Assembly (NCBI GenBank): GCA_965230795.1
Contig: OZ246020.1
Location: 3,658,001 to 3,722,000, forward strand
Direction of reading: 5' to 3'
DNA length: 64,000 bases
From: PZPK01 sp965230795
GTDB lineage: Bacteria > Pseudomonadota > Gammaproteobacteria > Pseudomonadales > Oleiphilaceae
Below the pieces are notes generated by a model. It was not told where the DNA came from, ran no database searches, and worked only from the letters and a program-made list of their open reading frames with translations. Shown here in pieces: positions 8,786 through 17,836 of this stretch (positions are counted from its first letter, which is position 1; every line of letters begins with the position of its first letter). The translations under genes and the position numbers were made by a program.

Positions 8786-9976
8786 ATGTCTTCGCTGAAT
8801 TCCAGAGACGTCGTCATTGTTGCGGCGCAACGTACGCCTATCGGCAGTTTTGCCGGACAGTTCGCCACCACCCCTGCTCCCGAATTGGCAGCACGCTGTA
8901 TTGATGCCAGCATCCACCAGCTAGGTGTGGCGCCGGATTGGGTGCAGGAAGTGCTGATGGGGCAGGTGCTCAGTGCCGGCGTGGGTCAGGCGCCCGCCCG
9001 ACAGGCAGCAATCAAAGGCGGCTTACCAGAATCGGTGCCCTGCACCACCATCAGCAAGGTCTGCGGCTCGGGCATGAAAAGCGTCATGTTGGCGTATGAC
9101 CAGATTCGATTGGGCAGTCTCGACACCGCCATCGCCGGTGGCATGGAAAACATGACCCTGGCCCCTTATCTGCTTCCCAAAGCACGACAGGGATATCGTC
9201 TTGGCCACGGCCAAACCCTGGATCACATGTTCTTCGACGGTTTGCAGGATGCCTATTGCGGCGAGCTGATGGGAAATTTTGCTGATGCCAATTCCATTGC
9301 CGACGATATCTCCCGGGAAGCCATGGATGCCTTTACTCTGGCATCCTTGGAGCGAGCCCAGCGGGCGACCTCAGAAGGCGATTTTGACAACGAAATTTGT
9401 CCCATCACCATCCATGACAAGTCCTGTTCCCGGGTCGTCTCGCAGGATGAACTCCCCACCCAGGCACGTCCCGACAAGATCCCCAAGCTCAAGCCCGCGT
9501 TCGGTGAAGATGGCCGCGTTACTGCCGCCAATGCCAGTTCCATTTCCGATGGTGCCGCCGTGCTGACCCTGTGCTCTTACGAAGCCGCCCAACAAGCCGG
9601 CCTTGCACCACTCGCAGTCATTCGCGCCCATGCCAGTCATGCGGAAGCGCCGTCACGCTTTACCCATGCACCGATTGGCAGTATCAACAAAGTATTGCAA
9701 GGCTGTGGTTGGCAGAAAGACGAGGTAGATCTTTACGAAATCAATGAGGCCTTCGCCATGGTAGTACTGGCGACAAGCAAGGCACTGAAGCTGAATCCCG
9801 ACACCATTAATGTGAATGGCGGAGCCTGTGCATTGGGCCACCCCATCGGCGCCTCTGGCGCGCGCATCATCGTGACGCTGCTGCATGCTCTGCGGAACCG
9901 AGGCTTATCAAAAGGTATCGCCAGTTTGTGTATTGGCGGCGGGGAAGCCACTGCGATCGCGATTGAATGTCTGTGA
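8786..9976 (+). CDS. Acetyl-CoA acetyltransferase (thiolase), first copy
   Basis: 396-residue thiolase. The nucleophilic Cys is in ISKVCGSGMKSV, the catalytic His in GGACALGHPIGASG, and the second Cys in SLCIGGGEATA, so the active site is complete. It belongs to the biosynthetic acetoacetyl-CoA type (PhbA/AtoB-like), catalysing reversible condensation of two acetyl-CoA. ATG at 8786 is chosen because AAGG lies 6 nt upstream and the protein then begins at the family-typical point; a GTG at 8753 would add 11 residues with no ribosome site. No other PHB or ketone-body gene adjoins it. Confidence 0.9.
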   Translation: MSSLNSRDVVIVAAQRTPIGSFAGQFATTPAPELAARCIDASIHQLGVAPDWVQEVLMGQVLSAGVGQAPARQAAIKGGLPESVPCTTISKVCGSGMKSVMLAYDQIRLGSLDTAIAGGMENMTLAPYLLPKARQGYRLGHGQTLDHMFFDGLQDAYCGELMGNFADANSIADDISREAMDAFTLASLERAQRATSEGDFDNEICPITIHDKSCSRVVSQDELPTQARPDKIPKLKPAFGEDGRVTAANASSISDGAAVLTLCSYEAAQQAGLAPLAVIRAHASHAEAPSRFTHAPIGSINKVLQGCGWQKDEVDLYEINEAFAMVVLATSKALKLNPDTINVNGGACALGHPIGASGARIIVTLLHALRNRGLSKGIASLCIGGGEATAIAIECL

Positions 9977-10000
9977 TCGCTGTGACGAACCTGATCCCTG

Positions 10001-12007
10001 TCAGGAAAAGTCGGCGATAAAGCGTTCCAGTTCATCCGCAGGCAGAGGCTTGCTATACAGATAGCCCTGGTAAATGCGGCATTTCTGCTTGCTGAGGAAG
10101 GCCTGCTGGGCCTCGGTTTCTACGCCTTCGGCCACGGTGTCGAGCTTGAACTGGTGGGCGATCTTGATAATGGTCTCCACCAGTGTGGCATCGTGGGGAT
10201 CATCCTCCACATCTACCACAAAAGATCGATCAATCTTGAGCTCGTCAATGGGCAGACGCTTGAGATAGGACAGAGAAGAATAGCCAGTACCAAAGTCATC
10301 CAATGAGACGCGGACGCCCAGAGAACGAAGTTGCGTCAAGCGTTCCACCGCGTCTTGCAGATCATTGATTATCACCCCTTCGGTAATCTCCAGCACCAGA
10401 AACCTGTCTGGCAAACCATAGTGTTCAATCAGCGCCGCTATGGTGGATTGAAAGGCGGGATGCCGAAACTGATACGGACTGATATTCACAGACAAGTGCG
10501 TGGGCCGCTGCGGCAGCGCCAGGATCTTTTCGATACTCTGTTTCAACACCAGGTCGCCCAAGGCATAGATGATGCCGCTATCTTCGGCAATGGATATAAA
10601 TTCGTCCGGGGGAATAAAACCATGTTCCGGATGCTGCCATCGAGCCAGAGCCTCAACGCCGACGATGCGCCGATCCGCAGAGATCTGCGGTTGAAAAAAT
10701 ACCTCAATGGCTTTGTTTTCAACGGCGAGTCGCAGATCCTTTTCCAGCGTAAGGCGTTTGACCACCGCCTCCTGCATGGTGGACTGGAAAAACGCAATCT
10801 GATTGCGACCCCGATCCTTGGCACTGTACATGGCGGTGTCCGCCTGCTTGATAATATCATCCAGCGTATCTTCATTATTCGGAAACAGGTAGATACCGAT
10901 GCTGGAGGTGACGTGAATGCTATGATGATTGACGTTATAACTGCGGGAGATTTTTTGCTGAATACTCTCCGCCAGGCGCTCAGCCTTGAGGCTGGCCGCA
11001 TCACGATCCGCACCAAGGTGCTTGAGCAAAATCACAAACTCATCCCCACCAAAGCGGGCCACGGTGTCTTCATCACGAATGTTGTGGCGCAGAATTTCAG
11101 CAATCTGGATGAGCAATTCGTCGCCCACCGAATGCCCCAGGGAATCGTTGATAAACTTGAAGCGATCCAGATCCACAAATAACAGGGCATTAAAATAGGC
11201 ATGCCGCTGACTGCTGACCAGAGCCTGACTGATACGGTCCAGCATCAGTCGGCGATTGGGCAGTCCCGTCAAGCTGTCGTAATAGGCCTGAAAGCGTATT
11301 TCGTCTTCCGCTTTCTTGCGCTCGGAAATGTCCCGGACAATCGCGCAAATAGATGGCTGGTCTTCATCACCAATAACTGTCAGCAACACCTCGGCGGGGA
11401 AGACCTTACCCTGTCGTGTCTGGTGGAACCATTCAAAGCGGTGACTGCCTTGCTCGAAGGCCATCTGAATCATCTTGTCAGCCTTGTCTTTTGAAGGCAT
11501 ACCATCAGCTTGCTGCGGGGGTGACAATTCGGAGGGATGCACACCCAGAAATTCGCTCAGATCCTGACAGCCAAACAGTTCAAGACAGGCCGGGTTACCT
11601 TCGGAGAACTGCCCGTTTTCAAGTACCATCAGCGCATCGGCGGTGCGATCAAACAGATCATGGTACAACTTGCGACTCGCCAGCAGATCTTTTTCGGTCG
11701 CACTCAGTTGCTCTCGCTGCTGCTCAATCAAGGCATCCTTCATACGGGTATGCGCCGCCTGTTCCTGTTGCAGACGATCTTCGGTTTCCGTGATCTGGCG
11801 CTGAAGCTTGCGGCTATAGGTGAGATACATCAACAAGGCAAAAATCAGGGTGAAGATATTGAATCCGAGCAGATTCCAAAGCCATTGGGGATGGGATTGG
11901 AGATCGTTAGCCTCAATGAATACCAGCAACAACAAGCCGTAGGCTAACAAAAAAGAAAAAGGCAGCAGGACGCGCAAAAACGCCGGCTTGTTCTGACTAA
12001 CATTCAC
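10001..12007 (-). CDS. PAS-GGDEF-EAL cyclic-di-GMP signalling protein
   Basis: 668 residues. Two membrane helices (about 12-30 and 44-62), a coiled-coil linker (66-112), a PAS domain (about 115-232), a GGDEF domain with intact GGDEF at 320-324, and an EAL domain with EAL at 452-454 and DDFGTGYSSL further on. An RxxD inhibitory site (RDED, 311-314) sits five residues before GGDEF, as in feedback-inhibited cyclases. Both catalytic motifs look intact, so the net direction (synthesis or breakdown of cyclic di-GMP) cannot be told. It converges with the thiolase gene with a 24-nt gap. Confidence 0.93.
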   Translation of the reverse strand: MNVSQNKPAFLRVLLPFSFLLAYGLLLLVFIEANDLQSHPQWLWNLLGFNIFTLIFALLMYLTYSRKLQRQITETEDRLQQEQAAHTRMKDALIEQQREQLSATEKDLLASRKLYHDLFDRTADALMVLENGQFSEGNPACLELFGCQDLSEFLGVHPSELSPPQQADGMPSKDKADKMIQMAFEQGSHRFEWFHQTRQGKVFPAEVLLTVIGDEDQPSICAIVRDISERKKAEDEIRFQAYYDSLTGLPNRRLMLDRISQALVSSQRHAYFNALLFVDLDRFKFINDSLGHSVGDELLIQIAEILRHNIRDEDTVARFGGDEFVILLKHLGADRDAASLKAERLAESIQQKISRSYNVNHHSIHVTSSIGIYLFPNNEDTLDDIIKQADTAMYSAKDRGRNQIAFFQSTMQEAVVKRLTLEKDLRLAVENKAIEVFFQPQISADRRIVGVEALARWQHPEHGFIPPDEFISIAEDSGIIYALGDLVLKQSIEKILALPQRPTHLSVNISPYQFRHPAFQSTIAALIEHYGLPDRFLVLEITEGVIINDLQDAVERLTQLRSLGVRVSLDDFGTGYSSLSYLKRLPIDELKIDRSFVVDVEDDPHDATLVETIIKIAHQFKLDTVAEGVETEAQQAFLSKQKCRIYQGYLYSKPLPADELERFIADFS

Positions 12008-12135
12008 CTTGAAAGGTTTCCCGATAATTTGATGAAAAGGCCTGTTTCATAAGTGTAGTGAGGTTTTGTCAGATTGCCGGTTTCAATTTGCTGTATTTGT
12101 TCAGGCTGTATGTGTCCAGAAAGGCTGCAAGGCGC

Positions 12136-13026
12136 TCAGGCGCCCTGCGTTTCCGGATGTTTTTGTACCAGCCGATCATCGCGATAGTCCCGCATGGCCT
12201 GTTCAATTTCATCCATGGTATTCATAACGAAAGGTCCATATTGGGCAATCGCTTCGCGGATGGGCACGCCACCGAGAACCAGATACCGGGCAGCCCCCTG
12301 ATTGGCCTCGAGCCTCAAAGTCCGAGCTTCAGGCGCAGGTTCAAAGTTCGCCAGATGTCCGGTAGACAGCCCCCCACTCTGGCCCTCGATCAAGTAGATC
12401 TGGTATTGATAACCCGGTTCCAGTATCCAATCCATGGCACTAGATTCGCTGATGCTGACATCAAACAATTGGGCATGGCTCTCGGGCAACTGCAAAGCCG
12501 CTTTATGCAGAACACTGTTCGCCTGGGCCTGTCCGACCAGTGCCCGAATTCGGGAACCATCAAGGAAAACGTGTTCAGGCACATCGTCACCCTGCAGATC
12601 CCGATAAGCCGGCGTGCGCATTTTGTCAGCGGCGGGCAGATTCAACCAGATCTGGTAACCATGCATCCGGGCTTCCGGCTTCGTATCCATTATCGGCATT
12701 TCCGAATGAATAACGCCCGAGGCCGCAGACATCCATTGTAAGCCGCCATCATTGATGACACCCTCATTGCCCATACTGTCCTTGTGTTTGAAGCCGCCTT
12801 CGATCATGTAGGTCAGCGTCTGAAATCCCCGGTGTGGATGAGGTGGAAAGCCCCCCACGTAGTCACTGGCTTCATCAGAGCGAATCTCGTCGATCAACAG
12901 GAAGGGGTCCAGCAGCGGATTCAGTTGTTGACCGGCAATTCGACGAATATTCACGCCATCACCATCCTGAGTCGGACGGGCCTGAATGACCCGATCCGCA
13001 TGTTTCAATTCGATAATGTTCGTCAT
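12136..13026 (-). CDS. Pirin family protein
   Basis: Bicupin protein of 296 residues. The N-terminal cupin metal-binding pattern is present: GGFPPHPHRGFQTLTY and later GVIHSEMP. Bacterial pirins may act as quercetinases or modulators of metabolism; the substrate cannot be read here. ATG at 13026 follows GAGGAGGGGAG, a strong ribosome site, so the 27-residue upstream extension is rejected. It is the last of three minus-strand genes (doxX, azoR, pirin) closely spaced and divergent from a LysR regulator. Confidence 0.9.
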   Translation of the reverse strand: MTNIIELKHADRVIQARPTQDGDGVNIRRIAGQQLNPLLDPFLLIDEIRSDEASDYVGGFPPHPHRGFQTLTYMIEGGFKHKDSMGNEGVINDGGLQWMSAASGVIHSEMPIMDTKPEARMHGYQIWLNLPAADKMRTPAYRDLQGDDVPEHVFLDGSRIRALVGQAQANSVLHKAALQLPESHAQLFDVSISESSAMDWILEPGYQYQIYLIEGQSGGLSTGHLANFEPAPEARTLRLEANQGAARYLVLGGVPIREAIAQYGPFVMNTMDEIEQAMRDYRDDRLVQKHPETQGA

Positions 13027-13063
13027 AACTCCCCTCCTCGTTTTGATTGCGTGATGCAACTGC

Positions 13064-13654
13064 TTACGCCGCTTTAATCTGCTCACGGGCGTCGGCAATC
13101 GCCGCATCTTTTTGCTGATTGATCTTGTCGGCCGCGATGACCTTGACGTTCTTGACGCCGATAAAGCTCATAACCTGTTTCAGATAGGGCACCACAAAAT
13201 CCACCGGACTGTTCACCGGTGCACCTCCCGTTGCGACCACCAGATAAGCGGTATCAATATCCAGCAAGCCCTTTGGCCCGTTCTCGGTATAGCGGAAGGT
13301 TTCACCGACTCGACAAATCAGATCGATCCAGGCCTTCAATACAGCGGGTACAGAAAAATTATACATGGGCGTACCGATGATCAGGGTTTTCGCCTGCTTG
13401 AGCTCGCCGATCAGAACGTCTGACTGCTGCAAGCGCTTGTTCTGCGCCTCGCTGCGATCCGACTCCGGGGTATAAAAAGCCCCCACATGCTCGGCCGTCA
13501 ACAGTTCCAGGTCATTCGCGGACAAATCACGCTCGATAATGGTGTCGATATCCTTGTCGCTGGCGAGCTGCTCCAGCAGCTCGGCCACCAGTTGACGACT
13601 CACCGAGTCATCGTGTTGAACACTGGCAGTCACAGTCAATACGGTATTGTTCAT
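13064..13654 (-). CDS. azoR: FMN-dependent NADH-azoreductase / quinone reductase
   Basis: 196-residue flavodoxin-fold enzyme that reduces quinones and azo compounds by two-electron transfer from NADH. Family features include SVSRQLVAELLEQL near the N-terminus and GTPMYNFSVPAVLKAWID with LICRVGETFRYTENGPKG in the middle, the FMN and active-site region of AzoR. It lies 37 nt upstream of the pirin start and 37 nt downstream of the doxX stop, so one operon is likely. The context suggests defence against quinones or electrophiles. Confidence 0.92.
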   Translation of the reverse strand: MNNTVLTVTASVQHDDSVSRQLVAELLEQLASDKDIDTIIERDLSANDLELLTAEHVGAFYTPESDRSEAQNKRLQQSDVLIGELKQAKTLIIGTPMYNFSVPAVLKAWIDLICRVGETFRYTENGPKGLLDIDTAYLVVATGGAPVNSPVDFVVPYLKQVMSFIGVKNVKVIAADKINQQKDAAIADAREQIKAA

Positions 13655-13691
13655 CTTCAGGTCCTCCGATAAATTCGATTAAAGTATTGAG

Positions 13692-14132
13692 TTAGGCTTG
13701 GGCACTAATACGTGCATCAAGGGAATAACGACCACCGCCGGTAAAGACCAGACCCAGGCTGATTGCAAACAGAGCCAGACCAAATTCATAGCCGTTATTA
13801 CTCATAAACAGTCCGTTTTCAAAATGCACGCTGAAGATTGCTACCAGCATGGTTACGGCCAATACGAGGCTCGCTGGTCGCGTCAACACGCCGAGTATCA
13901 GCGCCAGTCCACCAAAGAATTCCGCGCTTCCTGCAAGCAGGGCCATCAGAAATCCGGGCTCCAGACCGATGGATGCCATCCATTGCCCGGTCGCTTCCAG
14001 ACCATATCCGCCGAACCAGCCAAAGAGTTTCTGGGCACCGTGGGCCATAAAGATGAAGCCGGCGATGAGTCGAAGTGGCAGTGCTGCCAAAGTTGAATCG
14101 GTTTGTGTGATGCGTTGAATAAGTGCTGACAT
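13692..14132 (-). CDS. DoxX family membrane protein
   Basis: 146 residues with four predicted membrane helices; the N-terminal FIMAHGAQKLFGWFGGYGLE is characteristic of DoxX family proteins, membrane subunits often found with redox enzymes. First gene of the doxX-azoR-pirin unit. Expression is probably governed by the divergent LysR gene, since this arrangement is a common one for LysR regulators. The biochemical role is not established. Confidence 0.9.
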   Translation of the reverse strand: MSALIQRITQTDSTLAALPLRLIAGFIFMAHGAQKLFGWFGGYGLEATGQWMASIGLEPGFLMALLAGSAEFFGGLALILGVLTRPASLVLAVTMLVAIFSVHFENGLFMSNNGYEFGLALFAISLGLVFTGGGRYSLDARISAQA

Positions 14133-14247
14133 GATCTTGCTCCTGAATTTATGAATCTGTTAAGAATCGCTACGGGTGTTCCCGAGTGATGGAGCCATTG
14201 TGTCGGATTGCATTTTTTCAAATAAGCGCCTATTTTTGCCCTATATA

Positions 14248-14262
14248 TTCAAATTATTTGAA
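14248..14262. promoter_or_regulatory. Candidate LysR operator
   Basis: TTCAAAT, one central T, ATTTGAA: a perfect 7-bp inverted repeat in the divergent region between doxX and the LysR gene, 26 nt before the LysR start. A related half-site TTTCAAATAA lies at about 14216-14225. LysR regulators usually bind interrupted palindromes in such positions. Confidence 0.5.
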
Positions 14263-14288
14263 CAGTTGAATTGCCAGGATGAAACGAC

Positions 14289-15206
14289 ATGCTGCACTCT
14301 GCCATCACCCTTGAAGCATTAAGCGTTATTGATGCCATCGAACAACGCGGCAGCTATGCTGCGGCGGCCGAGGCGCTGAATAAAGTGCCATCGGCGCTGT
14401 CGTACATCGTGCAAAAACTGGAGGAGCAGCTTGGCGTCACACTGTTTCAGCGCCAGGGGAGACGCTCGGTACTGACACCGGCTGGCAAACACCTGCTGGA
14501 GGAAGGCCGGCTGATCCTTAGCGCAGTAAACAAGCTGGCAGATAAAACCAAAAGCATCGCCAATGGCTGGGAAGCGTCAATTCGGGTTGCCATCGACAGC
14601 ATGTTTAACACCGAATCGACATTCACGATTATTGAACAGTTTCTTCAGGACCACCCTGACATGGAAATCGATATCCGCGAGGAAGTCATGAGCGGCAGCT
14701 GGGAAGCCCTGATCGATGATGAAGTCGATTTACTGCTGGGCGCTGCGGGCCCGGTTCCCCAGCAAAAAGGCATTCACGCCGTGCCTATCGCCGATCTGGA
14801 TCGGGTTTTCGCAGTCGCTCCCGAACACCCCCTCGCCAAAGCCAGACAACCTGTTCCGCTGGACCGTATCGCCCGGGAAAGAACCGTCGTTGTGCATGAT
14901 AGCGCGCGCACTGCCATTCCCTGGACCCGGGGCATCATTGCCGAAAGCCGCTATTTTTATGTCCCCACTGTCGACTGCAAGATTCGCGCGCAGCTCGCTG
15001 GCATCGGCTGTGGCTATCTGCCTCGAGGACGCGTGCAGAAAGAGATTGATGCCGGTCGTCTGATTCCTCTGGAGATAGAGAATTCGCCTACTGCTCTAGA
15101 ATCGACCATGTATATGGCCTGGAAAATTGTGAACCGGGGCAAAGGTTTGAAAGCCCTCAAAGATCGCTTTATCGCCGGGCAACAGTCTCTGCTCGAATCG
15201 TGCTAA
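14289..15206 (+). CDS. LysR family transcriptional regulator
   Basis: 305 residues. Winged helix-turn-helix at 5-65 (IEQRGSYAAAAEALNKVPSA, LGVTLFQRQGR) and a type 2 periplasmic-binding-like effector domain from about 90 on. It is divergent from doxX-azoR-pirin, with a palindromic candidate operator between them, so it is inferred to control that operon and itself. The inducer is unknown; a quinone or aromatic electrophile is a reasonable guess from the targets. ATG at 14289 is preceded by AGGA. Confidence 0.92.
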   Translation: MLHSAITLEALSVIDAIEQRGSYAAAAEALNKVPSALSYIVQKLEEQLGVTLFQRQGRRSVLTPAGKHLLEEGRLILSAVNKLADKTKSIANGWEASIRVAIDSMFNTESTFTIIEQFLQDHPDMEIDIREEVMSGSWEALIDDEVDLLLGAAGPVPQQKGIHAVPIADLDRVFAVAPEHPLAKARQPVPLDRIARERTVVVHDSARTAIPWTRGIIAESRYFYVPTVDCKIRAQLAGIGCGYLPRGRVQKEIDAGRLIPLEIENSPTALESTMYMAWKIVNRGKGLKALKDRFIAGQQSLLESC

Positions 15207-15272
15207 GCTTGATTGCCAGACACGATTCAATTGCCTTTAAATGTCTTTAAATTGCTTTCAGGACCCCTGCTT

Positions 15273-15704
15273 ATGAAGTTTGTTTCCAGCCTGTGTTTAC
15301 TGCTTTGTCTGAGCCTAAGCACCTCACTTCAAGCCAAAACCTTGAGTGATCGGGAAAAGGTAGATCAATTGAGTGAGCGTTTTATGGAGCAGGTGCAAAA
15401 AGGTGATTATGAAAACGCATATACATTACTGTCCGCCTATCTCGGCGTGGACTTTGAACAATTCAACAAGCGCGCTCAAAAAGTAAATAATGATATGCAG
15501 CTGGTCCTGCAAAGCACCGGAGCCGCCTTGTCTTTCGACCTGCTGAAGAAAGAGTCTGTCAAAGACCACTTCTATAAAATCAGCTATCTGTTGAAATTCC
15601 AGAGCGCAGCCCTGATCTGGGAACTGAACTACTATCAGCCGGAAAACGGCTGGGTCCTGGTCGATGTCAGCTATAACGCCGACATCGACGCACTGTTTGA
15701 ATAG
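15273..15704 (+). CDS. Exported protein, DUF4019-like
   Basis: 143 residues starting with a clear signal peptide (MKFVSSLCLLLCLSLSTSLQA, cleavage before KT). The mature part (SERFMEQVQKGDYENAYTLL, then KDHFYKISYLLKFQS and GWVLVDVSYN) resembles the small DUF4019/DUF3887 class of NTF2-like periplasmic proteins. Function unknown. The longer frame from 15213 has no ribosome site and would hide the signal peptide. It converges with the DUF1304 gene, 12 nt apart. Confidence 0.75.
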   Translation: MKFVSSLCLLLCLSLSTSLQAKTLSDREKVDQLSERFMEQVQKGDYENAYTLLSAYLGVDFEQFNKRAQKVNNDMQLVLQSTGAALSFDLLKKESVKDHFYKISYLLKFQSAALIWELNYYQPENGWVLVDVSYNADIDALFE

Positions 15705-15716
15705 TCTGTTTTAGCC

Positions 15717-16076
15717 TCAGAAACCCAACCACAAACAGATCATGGCCAGCGCAGCGGGCATGGCCTGAATAAACAGAATCTTGCGGTTGGCCGTTGCCGC
15801 GCCGTAAAGGCCCGCAACGACCACGCAGGCCAGAAAGAACACCTTGAAGCTTGTGCCTTCGGCGCCCTGAACAACGCCCCACAATAATCCCGCGGCGAGG
15901 AAGCCATTATAGAGCCCCTGGTTCGCAGCCAACACCTTGCTTTGAGCGGCAGCTTCAGGCGTCTGACCAAAGGCTTTGAGTCCGGCGGGCTTATCCCATA
16001 GAAACATTTCCAGAATCAGAAAATACACGTGCAGCAGTGCAACCAGAACTATCAGTATCGTCGCGATCATTATCAT
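15717..16076 (-). CDS. DUF1304 family membrane protein
   Basis: 119 residues with four hydrophobic helices. IATILIVLVALLHVYFLILE, the WDKPAGLKAFG loop and AANQGLYNGFLAAGL are typical of DUF1304 proteins, small inner-membrane proteins of unknown function. It is 42 nt downstream of the next minus-strand membrane protein gene, possibly co-transcribed. Confidence 0.85.
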   Translation of the reverse strand: MIMIATILIVLVALLHVYFLILEMFLWDKPAGLKAFGQTPEAAAQSKVLAANQGLYNGFLAAGLLWGVVQGAEGTSFKVFFLACVVVAGLYGAATANRKILFIQAMPAALAMICLWLGF

Positions 16077-16118
16077 CTTCCTTTGTTATTGGTATATCGG
16101 TGGTTTGTATATACAGTG

Positions 16119-16532
16119 CTACTCTTCTATATCGTCAACGTCGACCTGCCCTGACATGCGCCGACGAATATGAGACCAACTCATGCCCACCGCCAGTATC
16201 GTGGCAACAAACACTTCGATCACCCAGACAAAGGCGCTGGAACCGTCCAGGGCAATCACCCCCAGATCCACCAGCGCCCAGATCAGTACCGCCACCAGCA
16301 GTGAGATCAGCACCAGACCTATCGGCCCCAGCGAGCGCAGCGTGGCGCGAATAAAAATCACCCAGCCGATGACCAGAACAATTCCTGCCAGCGCCAACCA
16401 GGGTGTTGGTTCCGAGATAGTCTCCGCAAGCCAGTTTACATAGGAATAGCCACTGGGGTTGTAACTTAACAAAACCAGTAACAGGGCAAAGACGAGTCGA
16501 AGTGAAAAACTGGCGAAGGAAAACGAGGTCAT
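16119..16532 (-). CDS. Four-helix membrane protein, DUF6524-like
   Basis: 137 residues with four membrane helices and a short charged C-terminal tail (HIRRRMSGQVDVDDIEE). The opening SLRLVFALLLVLLSYNPSGY followed by SYVNWL resembles the DUF6524 family of small membrane proteins; family name from memory, function unknown. It lies upstream of the DUF1304 gene on the same strand. Confidence 0.7.
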   Translation of the reverse strand: MTSFSFASFSLRLVFALLLVLLSYNPSGYSYVNWLAETISEPTPWLALAGIVLVIGWVIFIRATLRSLGPIGLVLISLLVAVLIWALVDLGVIALDGSSAFVWVIEVFVATILAVGMSWSHIRRRMSGQVDVDDIEE

Positions 16533-16839
16533 GTCACTACCTTGTGGTTGGAAATTGCGTTATGCAGATCATACGCGGAATTCAAAAAAGTCCAAAGCCG
16601 ATCTGCACGCATCGACTCGCGCGGTACATCGCTACGCCTGCAAGAAGCATTGCAGACAGTCAGACTTTGCATCGTCTGGTTTTTGTTTGATGGCACCACC
16701 CTCTCTTAAAAACCTCGCAAGCGAAACCTGTGTAGCTGCATGATTTCTATCGATATTGCTTACCAAAGGCATGTGGCATTCGGTTATAATCCGCGCGCCT
16801 TTTTATGGGAATCAGAAAATTTTAAAGGAGATGTAAAAA
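16533..16839. other. Divergent intergenic region
   Basis: 307 nt between the membrane protein gene (minus) and an outer-membrane barrel gene (plus). A good -10-like TATAAT lies at 16785-16790 on the plus strand, followed by a GC-rich CCGCGCGCC tract; no well-spaced -35 was found. No gene or RNA seen. Confidence 0.5.
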
Positions 16840-17454
16840 ATGGACGCAGCAAAACTCATAGCAATTCTCTTCACATTAGCCTCATTTTCGACAACAAGTC
16901 TTGCCGACACCCAAACCAATTCGCCCGAGGAAGAAACGAGGAGACTCAAGCTTCTTTTGGGAGCAGGCCTGACACATGGCGGGGACGACCTTCTCAAGCT
17001 TGAGTTTGAGGACGGCAGCAGCGAGAAATTGTACGCAGGAGGATTAATCGATCTGAAAGCAGGCTTTTCCTACAAGCTCCATGAGTCGCCAATTCGAATT
17101 CACTCAACCGTCGGCTATTTTTGGGATTCAGTCAACGCCGAAAATGCCGATGGTTCCTTCGATAGAATTCCGCTGGAAGTGCTTGGCTTTTACACCTGGA
17201 ATGAACACCAGTTGGGTGTTGGCGCAAGCTATCATACTAACGTACAACTGGACTTTGAGGGATTAGGCGAAGACTTCAAAGCGGATTTTGATGATAGTTT
17301 GGGCGCTGTCATTGAGTATGGCTATGCCATGAATGACAAACTGACTTTCGCTGTGCGAGGCGTCTTTATAGATTACTCTCTGAAAAATGCTCCAAGCGAC
17401 GTAGAGGATATTGACGGCAATCATATTGGTGTATTTGCATACCTGACGCTGTGA
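16840..17454 (+). CDS. Outer-membrane beta-barrel protein, porin-like
   Basis: 204 residues, signal peptide (about 1-22, ending TTSLADTQ) followed by alternating hydrophobic/polar strands and a terminal aromatic/hydrophobic strand HIGVFAYLTL, as in 8-stranded OmpX/OmpA-type barrels. The strand pattern includes RRLKLLLGAGLTHGG, VDLKAGFSYKL-like segments and TFAVRGVFIDYSL. No enzymatic residues were recognised. Strong ribosome site AAAGGAGATG just before ATG 16840. Role unknown; possibly under the nearby two-component system. Confidence 0.75.
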   Translation: MDAAKLIAILFTLASFSTTSLADTQTNSPEEETRRLKLLLGAGLTHGGDDLLKLEFEDGSSEKLYAGGLIDLKAGFSYKLHESPIRIHSTVGYFWDSVNAENADGSFDRIPLEVLGFYTWNEHQLGVGASYHTNVQLDFEGLGEDFKADFDDSLGAVIEYGYAMNDKLTFAVRGVFIDYSLKNAPSDVEDIDGNHIGVFAYLTL

Positions 17455-17836
17455 TCGTCCAGACCAGTATATTGCAGAAGCAAGAGTGTCATTGAAAATC
17501 GGCACTCTTCTTCAACCTTGCTGCAACCGCATCCACATCGACCGGCCATTTTATATGCCGAAGAATATGGGACCTTCCAGACGCCCTTGGCTTAGCTCAA
17601 AACGCTACCCTTAGCACAAGACGCGCGCGCAGCTGGTTCGCATGAAAAAACTGGACTGGAAGAGCGACACATCCTCATTCTCATCCCTGCCGATAATCCA
17701 AAATTCAGTCAAACATAATCCAAACATGATCATCTGATAATGTTCGCGATTACGCTGCGACAGCCCTGTGATTAAGGACTAAAATCAGAAAGCGCAGCAG
17801 ATACATGCTCCAGTCAGACATGTAAACAGGCTTTCC
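17455..17836. other. Intergenic region before the two-component system
   Basis: 382 nt. The first part has a hairpin (17482-17509). The remainder is AT-rich near 17690-17745 and probably carries the promoter for the response regulator, but no convincing hexamer pair was identified. No gene seen. Confidence 0.5.
17482..17509 (+). terminator. Weak hairpin terminator candidate
   Basis: AAGAGTG at 17482-17488 pairs with CACTCTT at 17503-17509. The following CTTCAACCTT is not a clean T-run, so termination is uncertain. Confidence 0.35.
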
